Shown piece after piece: positions 1 to 11,714 of a DNA stretch of 64,000 bases (within the stretch, counting starts at the first letter, position 1; each line of letters begins with the position of its first letter). Under the pieces are notes generated by a model, which was not told where the DNA came from, searched no databases, and was given only the letters and a program-made list of their open reading frames with translations. Location: assembly GCA_028753945.1 (NCBI GenBank), contig JAPNXP010000001.1:12018501-12082500 (forward strand). The letters run 5' to 3'. A program made the position numbers and the translations under genes. The DNA is from Hexactinellida sp. DTS-2022 (lineage: Eukaryota > Porifera > Hexactinellida).

Positions 1-1
1 T

Positions 2-157
2 GGGACCACTAGCGAGGTCAAGGCGCTGGACACGATACACCAGAACTCTATAACGCAGATATCTCGCTACTCCGACACTGGGTTCTCCACCACTGGCGTA
101 GACGGGAAGCTCGTTATATGGAACACAAAAGCTATGAGTGACGTCAAATTTATATAA
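2..157 (+). CDS. ARPC1: Arp2/3 complex subunit 1, C-terminal end (partial)
   Basis: The reading frame from base 2 runs 51 codons to a TAA at 155-157; the 5' part lies outside the window. The peptide contains LDTIHQNSITQIS and then FSTTGVDGKLVIWNTK, which matches the end of the ARPC1 WD40 propeller (family pattern LDTLHKNSVSQIS...TTGMDG..IW). ARPC1 is the seven-bladed scaffold of the Arp2/3 actin-nucleating complex in the cytoplasm. The TTG-x-DG and IW residues of the last blade are present. The long C-terminal tail of vertebrate ARPC1 is shortened here to a few residues. Assignment to ARPC1 rather than another WD40 protein rests on the segment before the last blade; I am fairly sure. Confidence 0.85.
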   Translation, partial: GTTSEVKALDTIHQNSITQISRYSDTGFSTTGVDGKLVIWNTKAMSDVKFI

Positions 158-796
158 CCTATCCTATAGTGTGGAGTGATGAGGTGTAGTAGATCGTGTG
201 TATATCTAGATTATTATATTGCCTATTAGTTTATTTGTGTGTATTCAATAACTCTCTGATCTGAGGTTGTGTCTAAATTAAATATTAGTCTCATTCTTGC
301 CTTAAGAATAGTCTCATCTCATTAGACGTAAATAAGTTTCGAGAAAAAGCAATTAAAATTGAGAGCACTATTATATTATTTCTACATTTCGAATTTCTAC
401 AAACATAAATGCACTGTAGGTTGGGGACTTGTTAGTCTTCACAATCCTTACATAAATAATCTACCTCAGTCCAGTCGGAGATCTTATTCCGACGCACCGC
501 CCGTGAAACCATCAGCTAACTTAAACTAACAATCATATGTAAATTAGAGAGCTTGTCCGTGTGTATAATACAGAATCCAAATATTGTAAATTAACTAACA
601 TTAACAGCCTCTAATAAGAGTTAGTTAAATCCTGTGATCTAATAGAATAATTTGTGTAAGCTATTTTATATTACAATAATAAAGTGACTAGAGATTAATC
701 AAAAATGTCGTAATATAACTCAGTGTAAACGTGTAAGGTATCAATGTTAAACAAGAGCTTCTAAGTATTTTCAGCTCTCTAAGAGACAGGAAAAGG
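158..796. other. ARPC1 3' flank / intergenic
   Basis: AT-rich sequence with no open frame of note. It holds a candidate poly(A) signal AATAAA at 678-683, about 520 bases after the ARPC1 stop. Nothing else recognised. Confidence 0.5.
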
Positions 797-804
797 TATA
801 AATA
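797..804 (+). promoter_or_regulatory. TATA box of the membrane-protein gene
   Basis: TATAAATA begins 45 bases before the ATG at 842. Normal TATA-to-start spacing would give a 5' UTR of only about 15 bases, which is an inference. Similar short spacing is seen at 11041-11048 (minus strand) and 22591-22599. Confidence 0.55.
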
Positions 805-841
805 TTTTAAAATCTATTTGAGAATTTTTCCAAAGTAGAAA

Positions 842-2008
842 ATGAATCAATCTATCACAGAAACAGCTTTTAACGCTATCGATCAGATGGCAATTGATTT
901 ATACGGAGTATATTATTACGTGTCAGTTGTGTGTCTGTTTATGTGGTTTGTGCTCTCCTCCATCTGGTTATTCATTCTAATATTAAAATATTTCTCTGAT
1001 CGGAAGAGTTTCAAATTCCAATGGAAAAGTAGGAATTGTATGCGGAATGAAACAAAGATATCTTTATTGAAAAGTTATGCTTTCAAACAAACAAAGAATA
1101 AACTTTTGATTCTACTGTGTGGCGTTGAGATAGTGGCTTCTCTCATAGTATTAATAATGTGCTACGGGAATGTATCTATGAGCTATATCGACAAGGACAT
1201 CACAGTTCGATTCCTACAGCCCATTACATACACAGATTCGCTGACGGATAGGCTCATAACTAGCTTCATTCTATCTGTGGTCATAAGCCTGTACGACATC
1301 GTATCTCTCATAAACGTGTGCTTGATCGAGCTCTACACGTACTATCCGTCTCAGTGCAAGCATCCAGTGAGATATGGGCTCACTCGGTTGGGTCTTAAGC
1401 TAGGCATAATACTGGTGCTAAGTTTTGCAGTTCAGCTCACGCTTTTCAAGGGACTCTTTATAAACTTCACACTTGTATACGAATACATTAGATTGGTCAT
1501 ACTAACTCGGAAACTTGTCAGTCTTTTATACAATAGATATTTCGATGCTCGCACCCATGAATACCAAAGTGCATCAGTGGTTGCTATCTACAAAAGAGTC
1601 TACAGGGAGTACAGGATAGGTTCTGCTTTCCTGCTAACCGCTCTCTTCTTCCAACTATTCGCAATACTAATTGGCTGGGTCTATGTGTATATACTGACTC
1701 TGCTATGCAACACGCAGTGGCTGCAACAAGTGTACAGTATTCCAATACAGGTAGAGAGCATTGTGGACTGGAACAACTGGGCACTACGGAGTGCTGATAG
1801 AGTTGTTAACACAATATCAGGGGTCTCCACAGCTCTGGGATTCTTTCTGCTAGCAGTTCCCTATTCAGTGGTTACCTGTAGCTATGTATGCAGGGCTATT
1901 GTGAGACTGCGAGCTGGGAATATAGGGTATAGCAAGCATTCGTTGGGGAATCGTATTAATGAGATGATAGAAGAACACAACAGTGCCTATGCACAGAACA
2001 CATGCTAG
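842..2008 (+). CDS. Multi-pass membrane protein, unknown family (388 aa)
   Basis: An uninterrupted 388-residue frame. I see about seven hydrophobic stretches, near residues 25-50, 88-110, 134-160, 178-202, 203-225, 256-285 and 320-350, separated by basic loops, so it should lie in a membrane. No signal peptide or known GPCR motif (DRY, NPxxY) is evident. The minus-strand protein at 9905-10987 shares the same plan: a TRK/SRK-containing loop with LTRKLVSLLYNR (here) or LSRKFYLHLKSR (there), followed about 35 residues later by ALFF-x-x-F at the start of the next membrane segment. I take the two as diverged members of one family. An 86-bp piece of this gene's 5' coding region is copied at 11629-11714. 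A TATA box lies 45 bases upstream, and a MITE sits 37 bases after the stop. Function unknown; a receptor or channel is possible but unproven. Confidence 0.75.
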   Translation: MNQSITETAFNAIDQMAIDLYGVYYYVSVVCLFMWFVLSSIWLFILILKYFSDRKSFKFQWKSRNCMRNETKISLLKSYAFKQTKNKLLILLCGVEIVASLIVLIMCYGNVSMSYIDKDITVRFLQPITYTDSLTDRLITSFILSVVISLYDIVSLINVCLIELYTYYPSQCKHPVRYGLTRLGLKLGIILVLSFAVQLTLFKGLFINFTLVYEYIRLVILTRKLVSLLYNRYFDARTHEYQSASVVAIYKRVYREYRIGSAFLLTALFFQLFAILIGWVYVYILTLLCNTQWLQQVYSIPIQVESIVDWNNWALRSADRVVNTISGVSTALGFFLLAVPYSVVTCSYVCRAIVRLRAGNIGYSKHSLGNRINEMIEEHNSAYAQNTC

Positions 2009-2044
2009 ACGGGACACTCACTTGATTGATAAATGTATTCATGC

Positions 2045-2438
2045 CAGTGCTGCAAATGGGTCACGAGCAGTGACCCATGACCCATGTGACCCATCGAAGG
2101 AGTGACTGTAAATATAATTTAGTCTCACACAATCATGATATCAAGTTGTTTTTATAACCTTCTAGCACTACAGATACGGCTTCGATGGTCTCTGGTAACA
2201 TTGAATTACGTTGAGACACGTTACTATATGTAGAGCATTAAAGGTATTAATTTAAAATGCCTCTCGCTCTCTAATGATCTCTCTTACTTCTATATAATTA
2301 ATTAATCAAAGTTAATCAAAGTATTGATGGGTCATGACCCATGGCGTGTGAGTGTGACCCATGACCCATTGACCCATCCCAAAAACGTGACCCATATGAC
2401 CCATTGACCCATGGGTCACTGACCCATTTGCAGCTTTG
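2045..2438. mobile_element. hAT-type MITE rich in GGGTCA/TGACCC repeats
   Basis: A 394-bp element flanked by a perfect 8-bp target duplication ATTCATGC (2037-2044 and 2439-2446). The ends are inverted: CAGTGCTGCAAATGGGTCA at the left, and CAAAGCTGCAAATGGGTCA when the right end is read on the minus strand. Both subterminal zones are packed with GGGTCA/TGACCC repeats, which resemble multiple transposase-binding sites. The 8-bp duplication and CAG termini fit the hAT superfamily. No coding capacity. It sits inside the probable 3' UTR of the membrane-protein gene. Confidence 0.85.
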
Positions 2439-2446
2439 ATTCATGC

Positions 2447-2813
2447 ATTTGTGAATAATAATTTAGGACAAAAATGAATTATAGTTGTAGTACGTATATA
2501 CGTATAAATATTCTTTTTCACAATAATTCTCATTATAAATAGTATTTATGTAATTTTGTTTACATACCTATTATGAAACTAGTTCCAACAACGCTAGGAA
2601 GTCATTATCTAATTCCCAATCTCTCTCTATATCAGAGCATTAAGAGCTCAATTAGGTCGCTAAATGTCACAAATGGAGCGAACTCCTATTTCTGCTCCTA
2701 AATATTAAAAGTAGTCCGATAGGTTAACATTCCAAATGGCACAGTTTGGGAAAGGGTTGCCATGGACATTAGGGAAGTTGCGGTAAATTAAAAGGAAATA
2801 GATATATACCTTA
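2447..2813. other. Intergenic, nothing recognised
   Basis: AT-rich spacer between two MITEs; no gene or clear repeat seen. Confidence 0.4.
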
Positions 2814-3103
2814 CAGGGTTTGATACAGAAATTTTTCCTTGGGGGGGGGGGGTTTGTGGAAACTTTCCTAGAAACAGACTGTACCCTTGGATAAAGGAGC
2901 AGCATATACATGTATAGGCCGAAATTAATGTATTTAGTTGGCATAATGATTCTATGCTTTAATTCTGATTATATTAGCAATTACTTATCCTTTATTTAAT
3001 AACTATGAGGCAAAGTTAAGACAATTCCCGGGATGGGTGCATCTTTCCTTGGGGGGGGGGGGGGATCCCAGCCCCCCCCCCCCCCCCTCTGTATCACACC
3101 CTG
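2814..3103. mobile_element. MITE with homopolymer G/C tracts
   Basis: Inverted ends CAGGGTTTGATACAGA (left) and CAGGGTGTGATACAGA (right end read on the minus strand) are flanked by the 5-bp duplication CCTTA. Inside are two copies of TTTCCTTGGGGG; the second runs into a 14-base G run (3051-3064) facing a 16-base C run (3072-3087), which could fold into a GC hairpin or G-quadruplex. The 290-bp element has no coding capacity. A 5-bp duplication is shorter than the usual hAT 8 bp, so the superfamily is uncertain. Confidence 0.6.
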
Positions 3104-3499
3104 CCTTAGTCTATTTAACAAATGGTTGGAAGCATTTCCTATGTCTGATCAGAAAGCGGATAGAATCGTGCTCTAGAAAATGTGCTCAGTATTCAGGAAA
3201 TTAAAAATAGGTTGTTTGGCGGGGGGCGGGTTAATTAATATAAAATAGGCTGTATTAAGAAAATACATTACAATGCTCTAGTTAGTAATCCATTCAGTAC
3301 TGAGATTGTGGATACTGTTCGATTAAATTATCTTACAGCAGCAACATGCAAGTCTCGGGCACACAATGTAATTAGCAGCGGAGATATCTGTAGACTGTGT
3401 GCCTCTAATAGCTTAGACTCCTGGCACCGCAGGGGCACTATAGCAACCGGGGCTCAGCTCTCATATTGATTCTAGCTGGGTTAGGCGCCGGAATAAGAT

Positions 3500-4241
3500 G
3501 GAGACCGTAAGCAAGGAGGAATGTCTGGGACTCTGGGTCACGTCCAGAAGACACTCAAGAAACAATTGAAGACCCCTTCCCTACGTTAGCCAAGTCAAAG
3601 GTAGAGATAATCGGACAGTTATACGCGCTAGTAGTAAACGGCGGGAAATCTGCAGAGTCATTTAATTAACAAGCTCTGTACATAGCATTCTAATATATAA
3701 GAATGCTATGCTCTGTACAACCAGCTGAATCATCTGCTGAAATACCAGTCAACTGTCCCTGCACCGCTGATTCCTGGTGCTACTACGCCAAAGCCCAGGC
3801 AGAAATAAATCAGGATGCGACCGTCTCTATTCCTCCTTTACAGAAGCCATACCTCACGGACCTCAACACATTTGCTACTCTAGCCATGTGCTCGTCACTA
3901 ACGATGGGCAAAAGCAATATTCTAACGAGTCTCTTCACTCGGTAGTCTGGCATAACTCTCCGAATACAAAGTACGTTGGTATTCTCTACAGCACAGCCCT
4001 GGCCTTCGGCTGCTTTAACGAGAGTAGCTTATCACTCGCTGGTGTGCTCGGGGAGTACGGTATCTCTCCTTCATTTGTCTCGCTGTACCACCTAGCTGAG
4101 AGGGACAGATCCAGAAACTTGAGGAAGGAAATGGGCATCAAGGAGACAATAAAACGGCGGAGGCGTTACTTGAATGCCCGTGCCTCGGCTGAGGAGAGCT
4201 CACATAGCATGACTATTATCTACAGGAACCACACTTCATAG
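3500..4241 (+). pseudogene. Broken Kolobok/Mutator-like transposase, C-terminal part
   Basis: Pieces of one transposase-like protein are spread over frames. Around 3535-3575 a frame reads GHVQKTLKKQLKT; at 3730-3800 another reads CPCTADSWCYYAKAQAE; from about 3885 a third reads NESLHSVVWHNSPNTKYVG followed by a basic tail. These match, in order, conserved blocks of the invertebrate family annotated as Mutator-like transposase domain proteins (GHVQKR-, CP-x-x-x-x-SWC, and NESxNxxxWxxxPK-x-x-V). Frame changes between blocks and stops in the upstream part show it is dead. The last codons run into the first unit of the 34-bp satellite. Assignment is from memory of family motifs, without alignment. 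Confidence 0.6.
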
Positions 4242-7200
4242 CATGACTAATATCTACAGGAACCACACTTCATATCATGACTAATATCTACAGGAACCAC
4301 ACTTCATAGCATGACTAATATCTACAGGAATCACACTTCATATCATGACTAATATCTACAGGAACCACACTTCATAACATGACTAATATCTACAGGAACC
4401 ACACTTCATATCATGACTAATATCTACAGGAATCACACTTCATATCATGACTAATATCTACAGGAACCACACTTCATATCATGACTAATATCTACAGGAA
4501 CCACACTTCATAGCATGACTAATATCTACAGGAACCACACTTCATAACATGACTAATATCTACAGGAACCACACTTCATATCATGACTAATATCTACAGG
4601 AACCACACTTCATAGCATGACTAATATCTACAGGAACCACACTTCATATCATGACTAATATCTACAGGAACCACACTTCATATCATGACTAATATCTACA
4701 GGAACCACACTTCATATCATGACTAATATCTACAGGAACCACACTTCATATCATGACTAATATCTACAGGAACCACACTTCATAACATGACTAATATCTA
4801 CAGGAACCACACTTCATATCATGACTAATATCTACAGGAACCACACTTCATATCATGACTAATATCTACAGGAACCACACTTCATATCATGACTAATATC
4901 TACAGGAACCACACTTCATATCATGACTAATATCTACAGGAACCACACTTCATAGCATGACTAATATCTACAGGAACCACACTTCATATCATGACTAATA
5001 TCTACAGGAACCACACTTCATATCATGACTAATATCTACAGGAACCACACTTCATATCATGACTAATATCTACAGGAATCACACTTCATATCATGACTAA
5101 TATCTACAGGAACCACACTTCATAGCATGACTAATATCTACAGGAACCACACTTCATATCATGACTAATATCTACAGGAACCACACTTCATATCATGACT
5201 AATATCTACAGGAACCACACTTCATAGCATGACTAATATCTACAGGAACCACACTTCATATCATGACTAATATCTACAGGAACCACACTTCATAGCATGA
5301 CTAATATCTACAGGAACCACACTTCATATCATGACTAATATCTACAGGAACCACACTTCATAACATGACTAATATCTACAGGAACCACACTTCATATCAT
5401 GACTAATATCTACAGGAACCACACTTCATAGCATGACTAATATCTACAGGAACCACACTTCATAGCATGACTAATATCTACAGGAACCACACTTCATAGC
5501 ATGACTAATATCTACAGGAACCACACTTCATATCATGACTAATATCTACAGGAACCACACTTCATATCATGACTAATATCTACAGGAACCACACTTCATA
5601 TCATGACTAATATCTACAGGAACCACACTTCATATCATGACTAATATCTACAGGAACCACACTTCATATCATGACTAATATCTACAGGAACCACACTTCA
5701 TAGCATGACTAATATCTACAGGAACCACACTTCATAGCATGACTAATATCTACAGGAACCACACTTCATAACATGACTAATATCTACAGGAACCACACTT
5801 CATATCATGACTAATATCTACAGGAACCACACTTCATATCATGACTAATATCTACAGGAACCACACTTCATATCATGACTAATATCTACAGGAACCACAC
5901 TTCATATCATGACTAATATCTACAGGAACCACACTTCATATCATGACTAATATCTACAGGAACCACACTTCATAGCATGACTAATATCTACAGGAACCAC
6001 ACTTCATATCATGACTAATATCTACAGGAACCACACTTCATATCATGACTAATATCTACAGGAACCACACTTCATAGCATGACTAATATCTACAGGAACC
6101 ACACTTCATAGCATGACTAATATCTACAGGAACCACACTTCATAACATGACTAATATCTACAGGAACCACACTTCATAGCATGACTAATATCTACAGGAA
6201 CCACACTTCATAACATGACTAATATCTACAGGAACCACACTTCATATCATGACTAATATCTACAGGAACCACACTTCATATCATGACTAATATCTACAGG
6301 AACCACACTTCATATCATGACTAATATCTACAGGAACCACACTTCATAGCATGACTAATATCTACAGGAACCACACTTCATAACATGACTAATATCTACA
6401 GGAACCACACTTCATAGCATGACTAATATCTACAGGAACCACACTTCATATCATGACTAATATCTACAGGAACCACACTTCATAGCATGACTAATATCTA
6501 CAGGAACCACACTTCATAGCATGACTAATATCTACAGGAACCACACTTCATAGCATGACTAATATCTACAGGAACCACACTTCATAGCATGACTAATATC
6601 TACAGGAACCACACTTCATATCATGACTAATATCTACAGGAACCACACTTCATAGCATGACTAATATCTACAGGAACCACACTTCATATCATGACTAATA
6701 TCTACAGGAACCACACTTCATAGCATGACTAATATCTACAGGAACCACACTTCATATCATGACTAATATCTACAGGAACCACACTTCATAGCATGACTAA
6801 TATCTACAGGAACCACACTTCATATCATGACTAATATCTACAGGAACCACACTTCATATCATGACTAATATCTACAGGAACCACACTTCATATCATGACT
6901 AATATCTACAGGAACCACACTTCATATCATGACTAATATCTACAGGAACCACACTTCATATCATGACTAATATCTACAGGAACCACACTTCATATCATGA
7001 CTAATATCTACAGGAACCACACTTCATATCATGACTAATATCTACAGGAACCACACTTCATATCATGACTAATATCTACAGGAACCACACTTCATATCAT
7101 GACTAATATCTACAGGAATCACACTTCATATCATGACTAATATCTACAGGAACCACACTTCATATCATGACTAATATCTACAGGAACCACACTTCATAGC

Positions 7201-9545
7201 ATGACTAATATCTACAGGAACCACACTTCATATCATGACTAATATCTACAGGAACCACACTTCATATCATGACTAATATCTACAGGAACCACACTTCATA
7301 GCATGACTAATATCTACAGGAACCACACTTCATAACATGACTAATATCTACAGGAACCACACTTCATAACATGACTAATATCTACAGGAACCACACTTCA
7401 TATCATGACTAATATCTACAGGAACCACACTTCATATCATGACTAATATCTACAGGAACCACACTTCATAGCATGACTAATATCTACAGGAACCACACTT
7501 CATATCATGACTAATATCTACAGGAACCACACTTCATAACATGACTAATATCTACAGGAACCACACTTCATATCATGACTAATATCTACAGGAACCACAC
7601 TTCATAGCATGACTAATATCTACAGGAACCACACTTCATAGCATGACTAATATCTACAGGAACCACACTTCATATCATGACTAATATCTACAGGAACCAC
7701 ACTTCATATCATGACTAATATCTACAGGAACCACACTTCATATCATGACTAATATCTACAGGAATCACACTTCATATCATGACTAATATCTACAGGAACC
7801 ACACTTCATAGCATGACTAATATCTACAGGAACCACACTTCATAACATGACTAATATCTACAGGAACCACACTTCATAGCATGACTAATATCTACAGGAA
7901 CCACACTTCATATCATGACTAATATCTACAGGAACCACACTTCATAACATGACTAATATCTACAGGAACCACACTTCATAGCATGACTAATATCTACAGG
8001 AACCACACTTCATATCATGACTAATATCTACAGGAACCACACTTCATATCATGACTAATATCTACAGGAACCACACTTCATAGCATGACTAATATCTACA
8101 GGAACCACACTTCATATCATGACTAATATCTACAGGAACCACACTTCATAGCATGACTAATATCTACAGGAACCACACTTCATATCATGACTAATATCTA
8201 CAGGAACCACACTTCATAACATGACTAATATCTACAGGAACCACACTTCATATCATGACTAATATCTACAGGAACCACACTTCATAGCATGACTAATATC
8301 TACAGGAACCACACTTCATAGCATGACTAATATCTACAGGAACCACACTTCATATCATGACTAATATCTACAGGAACCACACTTCATATCATGACTAATA
8401 TCTACAGGAACCACACTTCATATCATGACTAATATCTACAGGAACCACACTTCATATCATGACTAATATCTACAGGAACCACACTTCATAGCATGACTAA
8501 TATCTACAGGAACCACACTTCATAGCATGACTAATATCTACAGGAACCACACTTCATATCATGACTAATATCTACAGGAACCACACTTCATATCATGACT
8601 AATATCTACAGGAACCACACTTCATAGCATGACTAATATCTACAGGAACCACACTTCATATCATGACTAATATCTACAGGAACCACACTTCATAGCATGA
8701 CTAATATCTACAGGAACCACACTTCATATCATGACTAATATCTACAGGAACCACACTTCATATCATGACTAATATCTACAGGAACCACACTTCATAGCAT
8801 GACTAATATCTACAGGAACCACACTTCATATCATGACTAATATCTACAGGAACCACACTTCATATCATGACTAATATCTACAGGAACCACACTTCATAGC
8901 ATGACTAATATCTACAGGAACCACACTTCATAACATGACTAATATCTACAGGAACCACACTTCATAACATGACTAATATCTACAGGAACCACACTTCATA
9001 TCATGACTAATATCTACAGGAACCACACTTCATAGCATGACTAATATCTACAGGAACCACACTTCATATCATGACTAATATCTACAGGAACCACACTTCA
9101 TATCATGACTAATATCTACAGGAACCACACTTCATATCATGACTAATATCTACAGGAACCACACTTCATAGCATGACTAATATCTACAGGAACCACACTT
9201 CATAGCATGACTAATATCTACAGGAACCACACTTCATATCATGACTAATATCTACAGGAACCACACTTCATATCATGACTAATATCTACAGGAACCACAC
9301 TTCATAGCATGACTAATATCTACAGGAACCACACTTCATAACATGACTAATATCTACAGGAACCACACTTCATAACATGACTAATATCTACAGGAACCAC
9401 ACTTCATAGCATGACTAATATCTACAGGAACCACACTTCATATCATGACTAATATCTACAGGAACCACACTTCATATCATGACTAATATCTACAGGAACC
9501 ACACTTCATAGCATGACTAATATCTACAGGAACCACACTTCATAA
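4208..9545. repeat. 34-bp satellite, 157 tandem units
   Basis: The unit is CATGACTAATATCTACAGGA plus ACCACACTTCATA and one variable base. The span of 5,338 bases equals 157 x 34 exactly, and the phase holds at every 1,020-base check, so there is no net insertion or deletion. Variation is almost confined to the last base of the unit (T, G or A), with an occasional C-to-T change in ACCACAC. The array begins in the tail of a dead transposase and ends against a pogo-like MITE. Two degenerate units at 37614-37680 lie beside a related MITE. No spacers are present, so it is not a CRISPR array. Confidence 0.97.
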
Positions 9546-9552
9546 CATAACT

Positions 9553-9712
9553 ATAGTAGAACCTCGTTAGTCCAACCGGTTAGTATGAACGCTATTTCAG
9601 TCCCCTTCAAAGCCTTTTCAAAGCAAATGATATTGGTTAATACCAATTCCGAATAAGGCGAACGAATTTGGTCGCCCCCTGGAGTTCGTACTAACGAGGT
9701 TCAACTGTAGTA
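9553..9712. mobile_element. Pogo/Tigger-like MITE
   Basis: A left end TAGTAGAACCTCGTTAGTCC and an inverted right end GTTCGTACTAACGAGGTT..CTGTAGTA bound about 160 bases. Termini of the type CAGTAGAACCTCGTTA with TA flanks are typical of pogo-related elements. A homologous copy lies at 37683-37856, and the homology continues past the right end into AATACCTGTTTTTGAGATG. Confidence 0.7.
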
Positions 9713-9863
9713 ATACCTGTTTTTGAGATGGAATACCTGGGATTGAAGAATTGGGCTAATAATTACAGGAACAGATTACACATTCCATAACTAATTCTAG
9801 ATAATGAGCCGTTCGTACGTAACGTAAAGTCAACGAAAACTATCTACCCTTGGACAACAAATA

Positions 9864-9869
9864 TTTATT
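9864..9869 (-). other. Poly(A) signal of the minus-strand membrane gene
   Basis: AATAAA on the minus strand, about 36 bases past the stop codon of the gene at 9905-10987. Confidence 0.5.
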
Positions 9870-9904
9870 CAGTTAACAACAACATTTAATTCAGTACAAC
9901 TAGT

Positions 9905-10987
9905 TTAATATCTGTTATAAACACTTTCATGGTACTGTGTCATGATGGGCTTGATGTGGCTATTTATATTTTCCATCTTTTGCTTGTCTCTTAGTGACTT
10001 GTAAACAACAACAACAACAAATATATACAGATAGTTAACAGTAAACAATACTTTGCTGAGGAATAGTGAAGGCATGAATACATACAATTCCATGCATATT
10101 GTGAACAAATTTATTCCCTTCTTAATATGGAGGGGAATTGGATAAAAATTCAAAAATGTAGCGATCACAGTAAATATATTCGATAATCCGAATGTATAAA
10201 AGAAGAGTGCAATTGCTACCAAAGTAATTGCAATCTGGAAATGTACTCGGAGATATTTGCTGTCGAGATAGGCCTTCTTGTCGAAGTAAAATAATCGGAT
10301 TTCTTTTTCACGGCTTTTCAGATGCAAATAGAACTTTCTGGATAAATAAAGAAATTGTAAATAGTCAAAAATAAAGATGAATATTCTCAACATTTCGGCG
10401 ATAATGGCAGAGATCAATTGGTAATCGCTTGAGAAAAGGTGATTATCATCAATAATATCTAGAACCAGAAACAACAAGGTCCTTACTATTATGTAAACTG
10501 TCCACCGAATTAAAGTATATTTATATTTGTAATTCCTGTAGGCGAGCCATAAGAACTGCATCAGAAAAGAAAGCACAGGGACAACCATAATTCTTAGAGG
10601 TAATAATAAGTATCCAATTTTATGTCTGAGCGAAAATATGAAAGGAAAAATGGTTTGGCTTTCCGTAACAAATACCACTACCCAGTCAGGAAGAAAGTAT
10701 ATGACTACACTCATATTTTGCACAATTTCTAAAACTAGAATTACAATTATGAAATTATTGACGGCGCATTTTATTTTAAGATTTTTAAGATGATTCTTAT
10801 AAGATTGCAGTATTAGCATTTCCTGTGGAATCCTCTTAATCTCCTGATACAGTTTGTACCTTCTCCGTACGTAGTACACCAATGCAAATAGAGCTAGTAG
10901 ACAAAATGGGATAGGGAGTAAGGAGAACACGAGGCTTTCTACTTTTACAGCGGTTAATAGGGTATATACATATTTGTGCATGGACAT
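9905..10987 (-). CDS. Multi-pass membrane protein, unknown family (360 aa)
   Basis: An open frame runs from ATG 11041 (378 aa), but that ATG is the end of a TATATAAATG string that looks like the TATA box itself. The next ATG at 10987 (MSMHKYVYTLL) is therefore the more likely start. The product has about seven or eight hydrophobic stretches with basic loops and ends in a hydrophilic tail. It shares loop and membrane-segment patterns with the gene at 842-2008 (LSRKFYLHLKSR versus LTRKLVSLLYNR, then ALFF-x-x-F), so I treat both as one divergent family of single-exon genes. An ATA/GTT-rich, strongly hydrophobic segment VVVVVYKSL lies near the C-terminus. Function is unknown; no catalytic motif is visible. 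Confidence 0.7.
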   Translation of the reverse strand: MSMHKYVYTLLTAVKVESLVFSLLPIPFCLLALFALVYYVRRRYKLYQEIKRIPQEMLILQSYKNHLKNLKIKCAVNNFIIVILVLEIVQNMSVVIYFLPDWVVVFVTESQTIFPFIFSLRHKIGYLLLPLRIMVVPVLSFLMQFLWLAYRNYKYKYTLIRWTVYIIVRTLLFLVLDIIDDNHLFSSDYQLISAIIAEMLRIFIFIFDYLQFLYLSRKFYLHLKSREKEIRLFYFDKKAYLDSKYLRVHFQIAITLVAIALFFYTFGLSNIFTVIATFLNFYPIPLHIKKGINLFTICMELYVFMPSLFLSKVLFTVNYLYIFVVVVVYKSLRDKQKMENINSHIKPIMTQYHESVYNRY

Positions 10988-11040
10988 GATGATAATCCGA
11001 TTGATTGATATGCTGGTATAAATATACGAGAGACCTAACA

Positions 11041-11048
11041 TTTATATA
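11041..11048 (-). promoter_or_regulatory. TATA box overlapping an upstream ATG
   Basis: TATATAAA on the minus strand ends in the A of the first ATG. Initiation 25-30 bases downstream would begin transcription after that ATG, so translation should start at 10987. Confidence 0.5.
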
Positions 11049-11628
11049 CTCTAGGAACATCACCTGATTACAAGTGTGGTTTATATGTACTTTCCATATT
11101 TTGGATAACAAGTTAGTTGGAAAAATACCTAATACGTATACTACCTAGGAGTTCAGGTTTATGTGTAAGTATGGACAAACGTTTATGTGCCAAAATAACT
11201 AGATTACAATACTTACTTAATAACCAGAAACTTAACCAACTTTTGCATTATTTGCATTTAATAGAATATTGGAATCCCAACTTGAAACAATGCCTAAAGC
11301 AGTTTACACACATCATAATGCAAATTATCCTTATAACGAAAGGATGTTATCAAATAAGCCTACCCAAATTAATTCAAACAACAACCACTTGTTACAGACA
11401 ATTCGAATTGTCTAACTTACCTCGATTCATATGGGAAAAATAACAATCAATGCGCCTGGGAATAACCAATAGAGTAAATTCTCCTACGTATCTTTAGCAT
11501 TTGTGGATAATAAATATGGGTGGCTCCAAAAATAGATAAATCTATATTTTAAAGCGGAATTTTTGTTTGTGTGTTTGTCCAGAATTAATAGGAAAGACCA
11601 GACATATGAAAATTTGCATGCAGGAGTA
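11049..11628. other. Intergenic, no confident gene
   Basis: A 108-codon open frame at 11117-11443 (+) has no recognisable domain and low-complexity Leu/Gln/Tyr content; I do not call it. The part around 11575-11628 shares GAATTAATAGGAAA and ATTTGCATGCAGGAGTAA with a repeat near 46233-46290, so a mobile-element edge lies here. Confidence 0.4.
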
Positions 11629-11714
11629 AGAGCACAAACCACATAAACAGACACACAACTGACACGTAATAATATACTCCGTATAAATCAATAGCCATCT
11701 GATCGATAGCGTTA
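11629..11714 (-). pseudogene. 86-bp fragment of the 842-2008 membrane-protein gene
   Basis: On the minus strand this stretch matches 871-956 of the plus-strand gene, with about one mismatch in 86 bases (GCA versus GCT, silent). It covers residues 11-38, including the first membrane segment. Homology stops abruptly at both ends; on one side it abuts a dispersed repeat. It is too short to be functional and is best read as a captured or truncated copy. Confidence 0.8.

Noticed and set aside
4208-9545. CRISPR-like array
   Set aside because: Units are directly contiguous with no unique spacers, and the genome is eukaryotic.
11117-11443. 108-codon open frame, plus strand
   Set aside because: No domain, low-complexity composition and no promoter or neighbour support.
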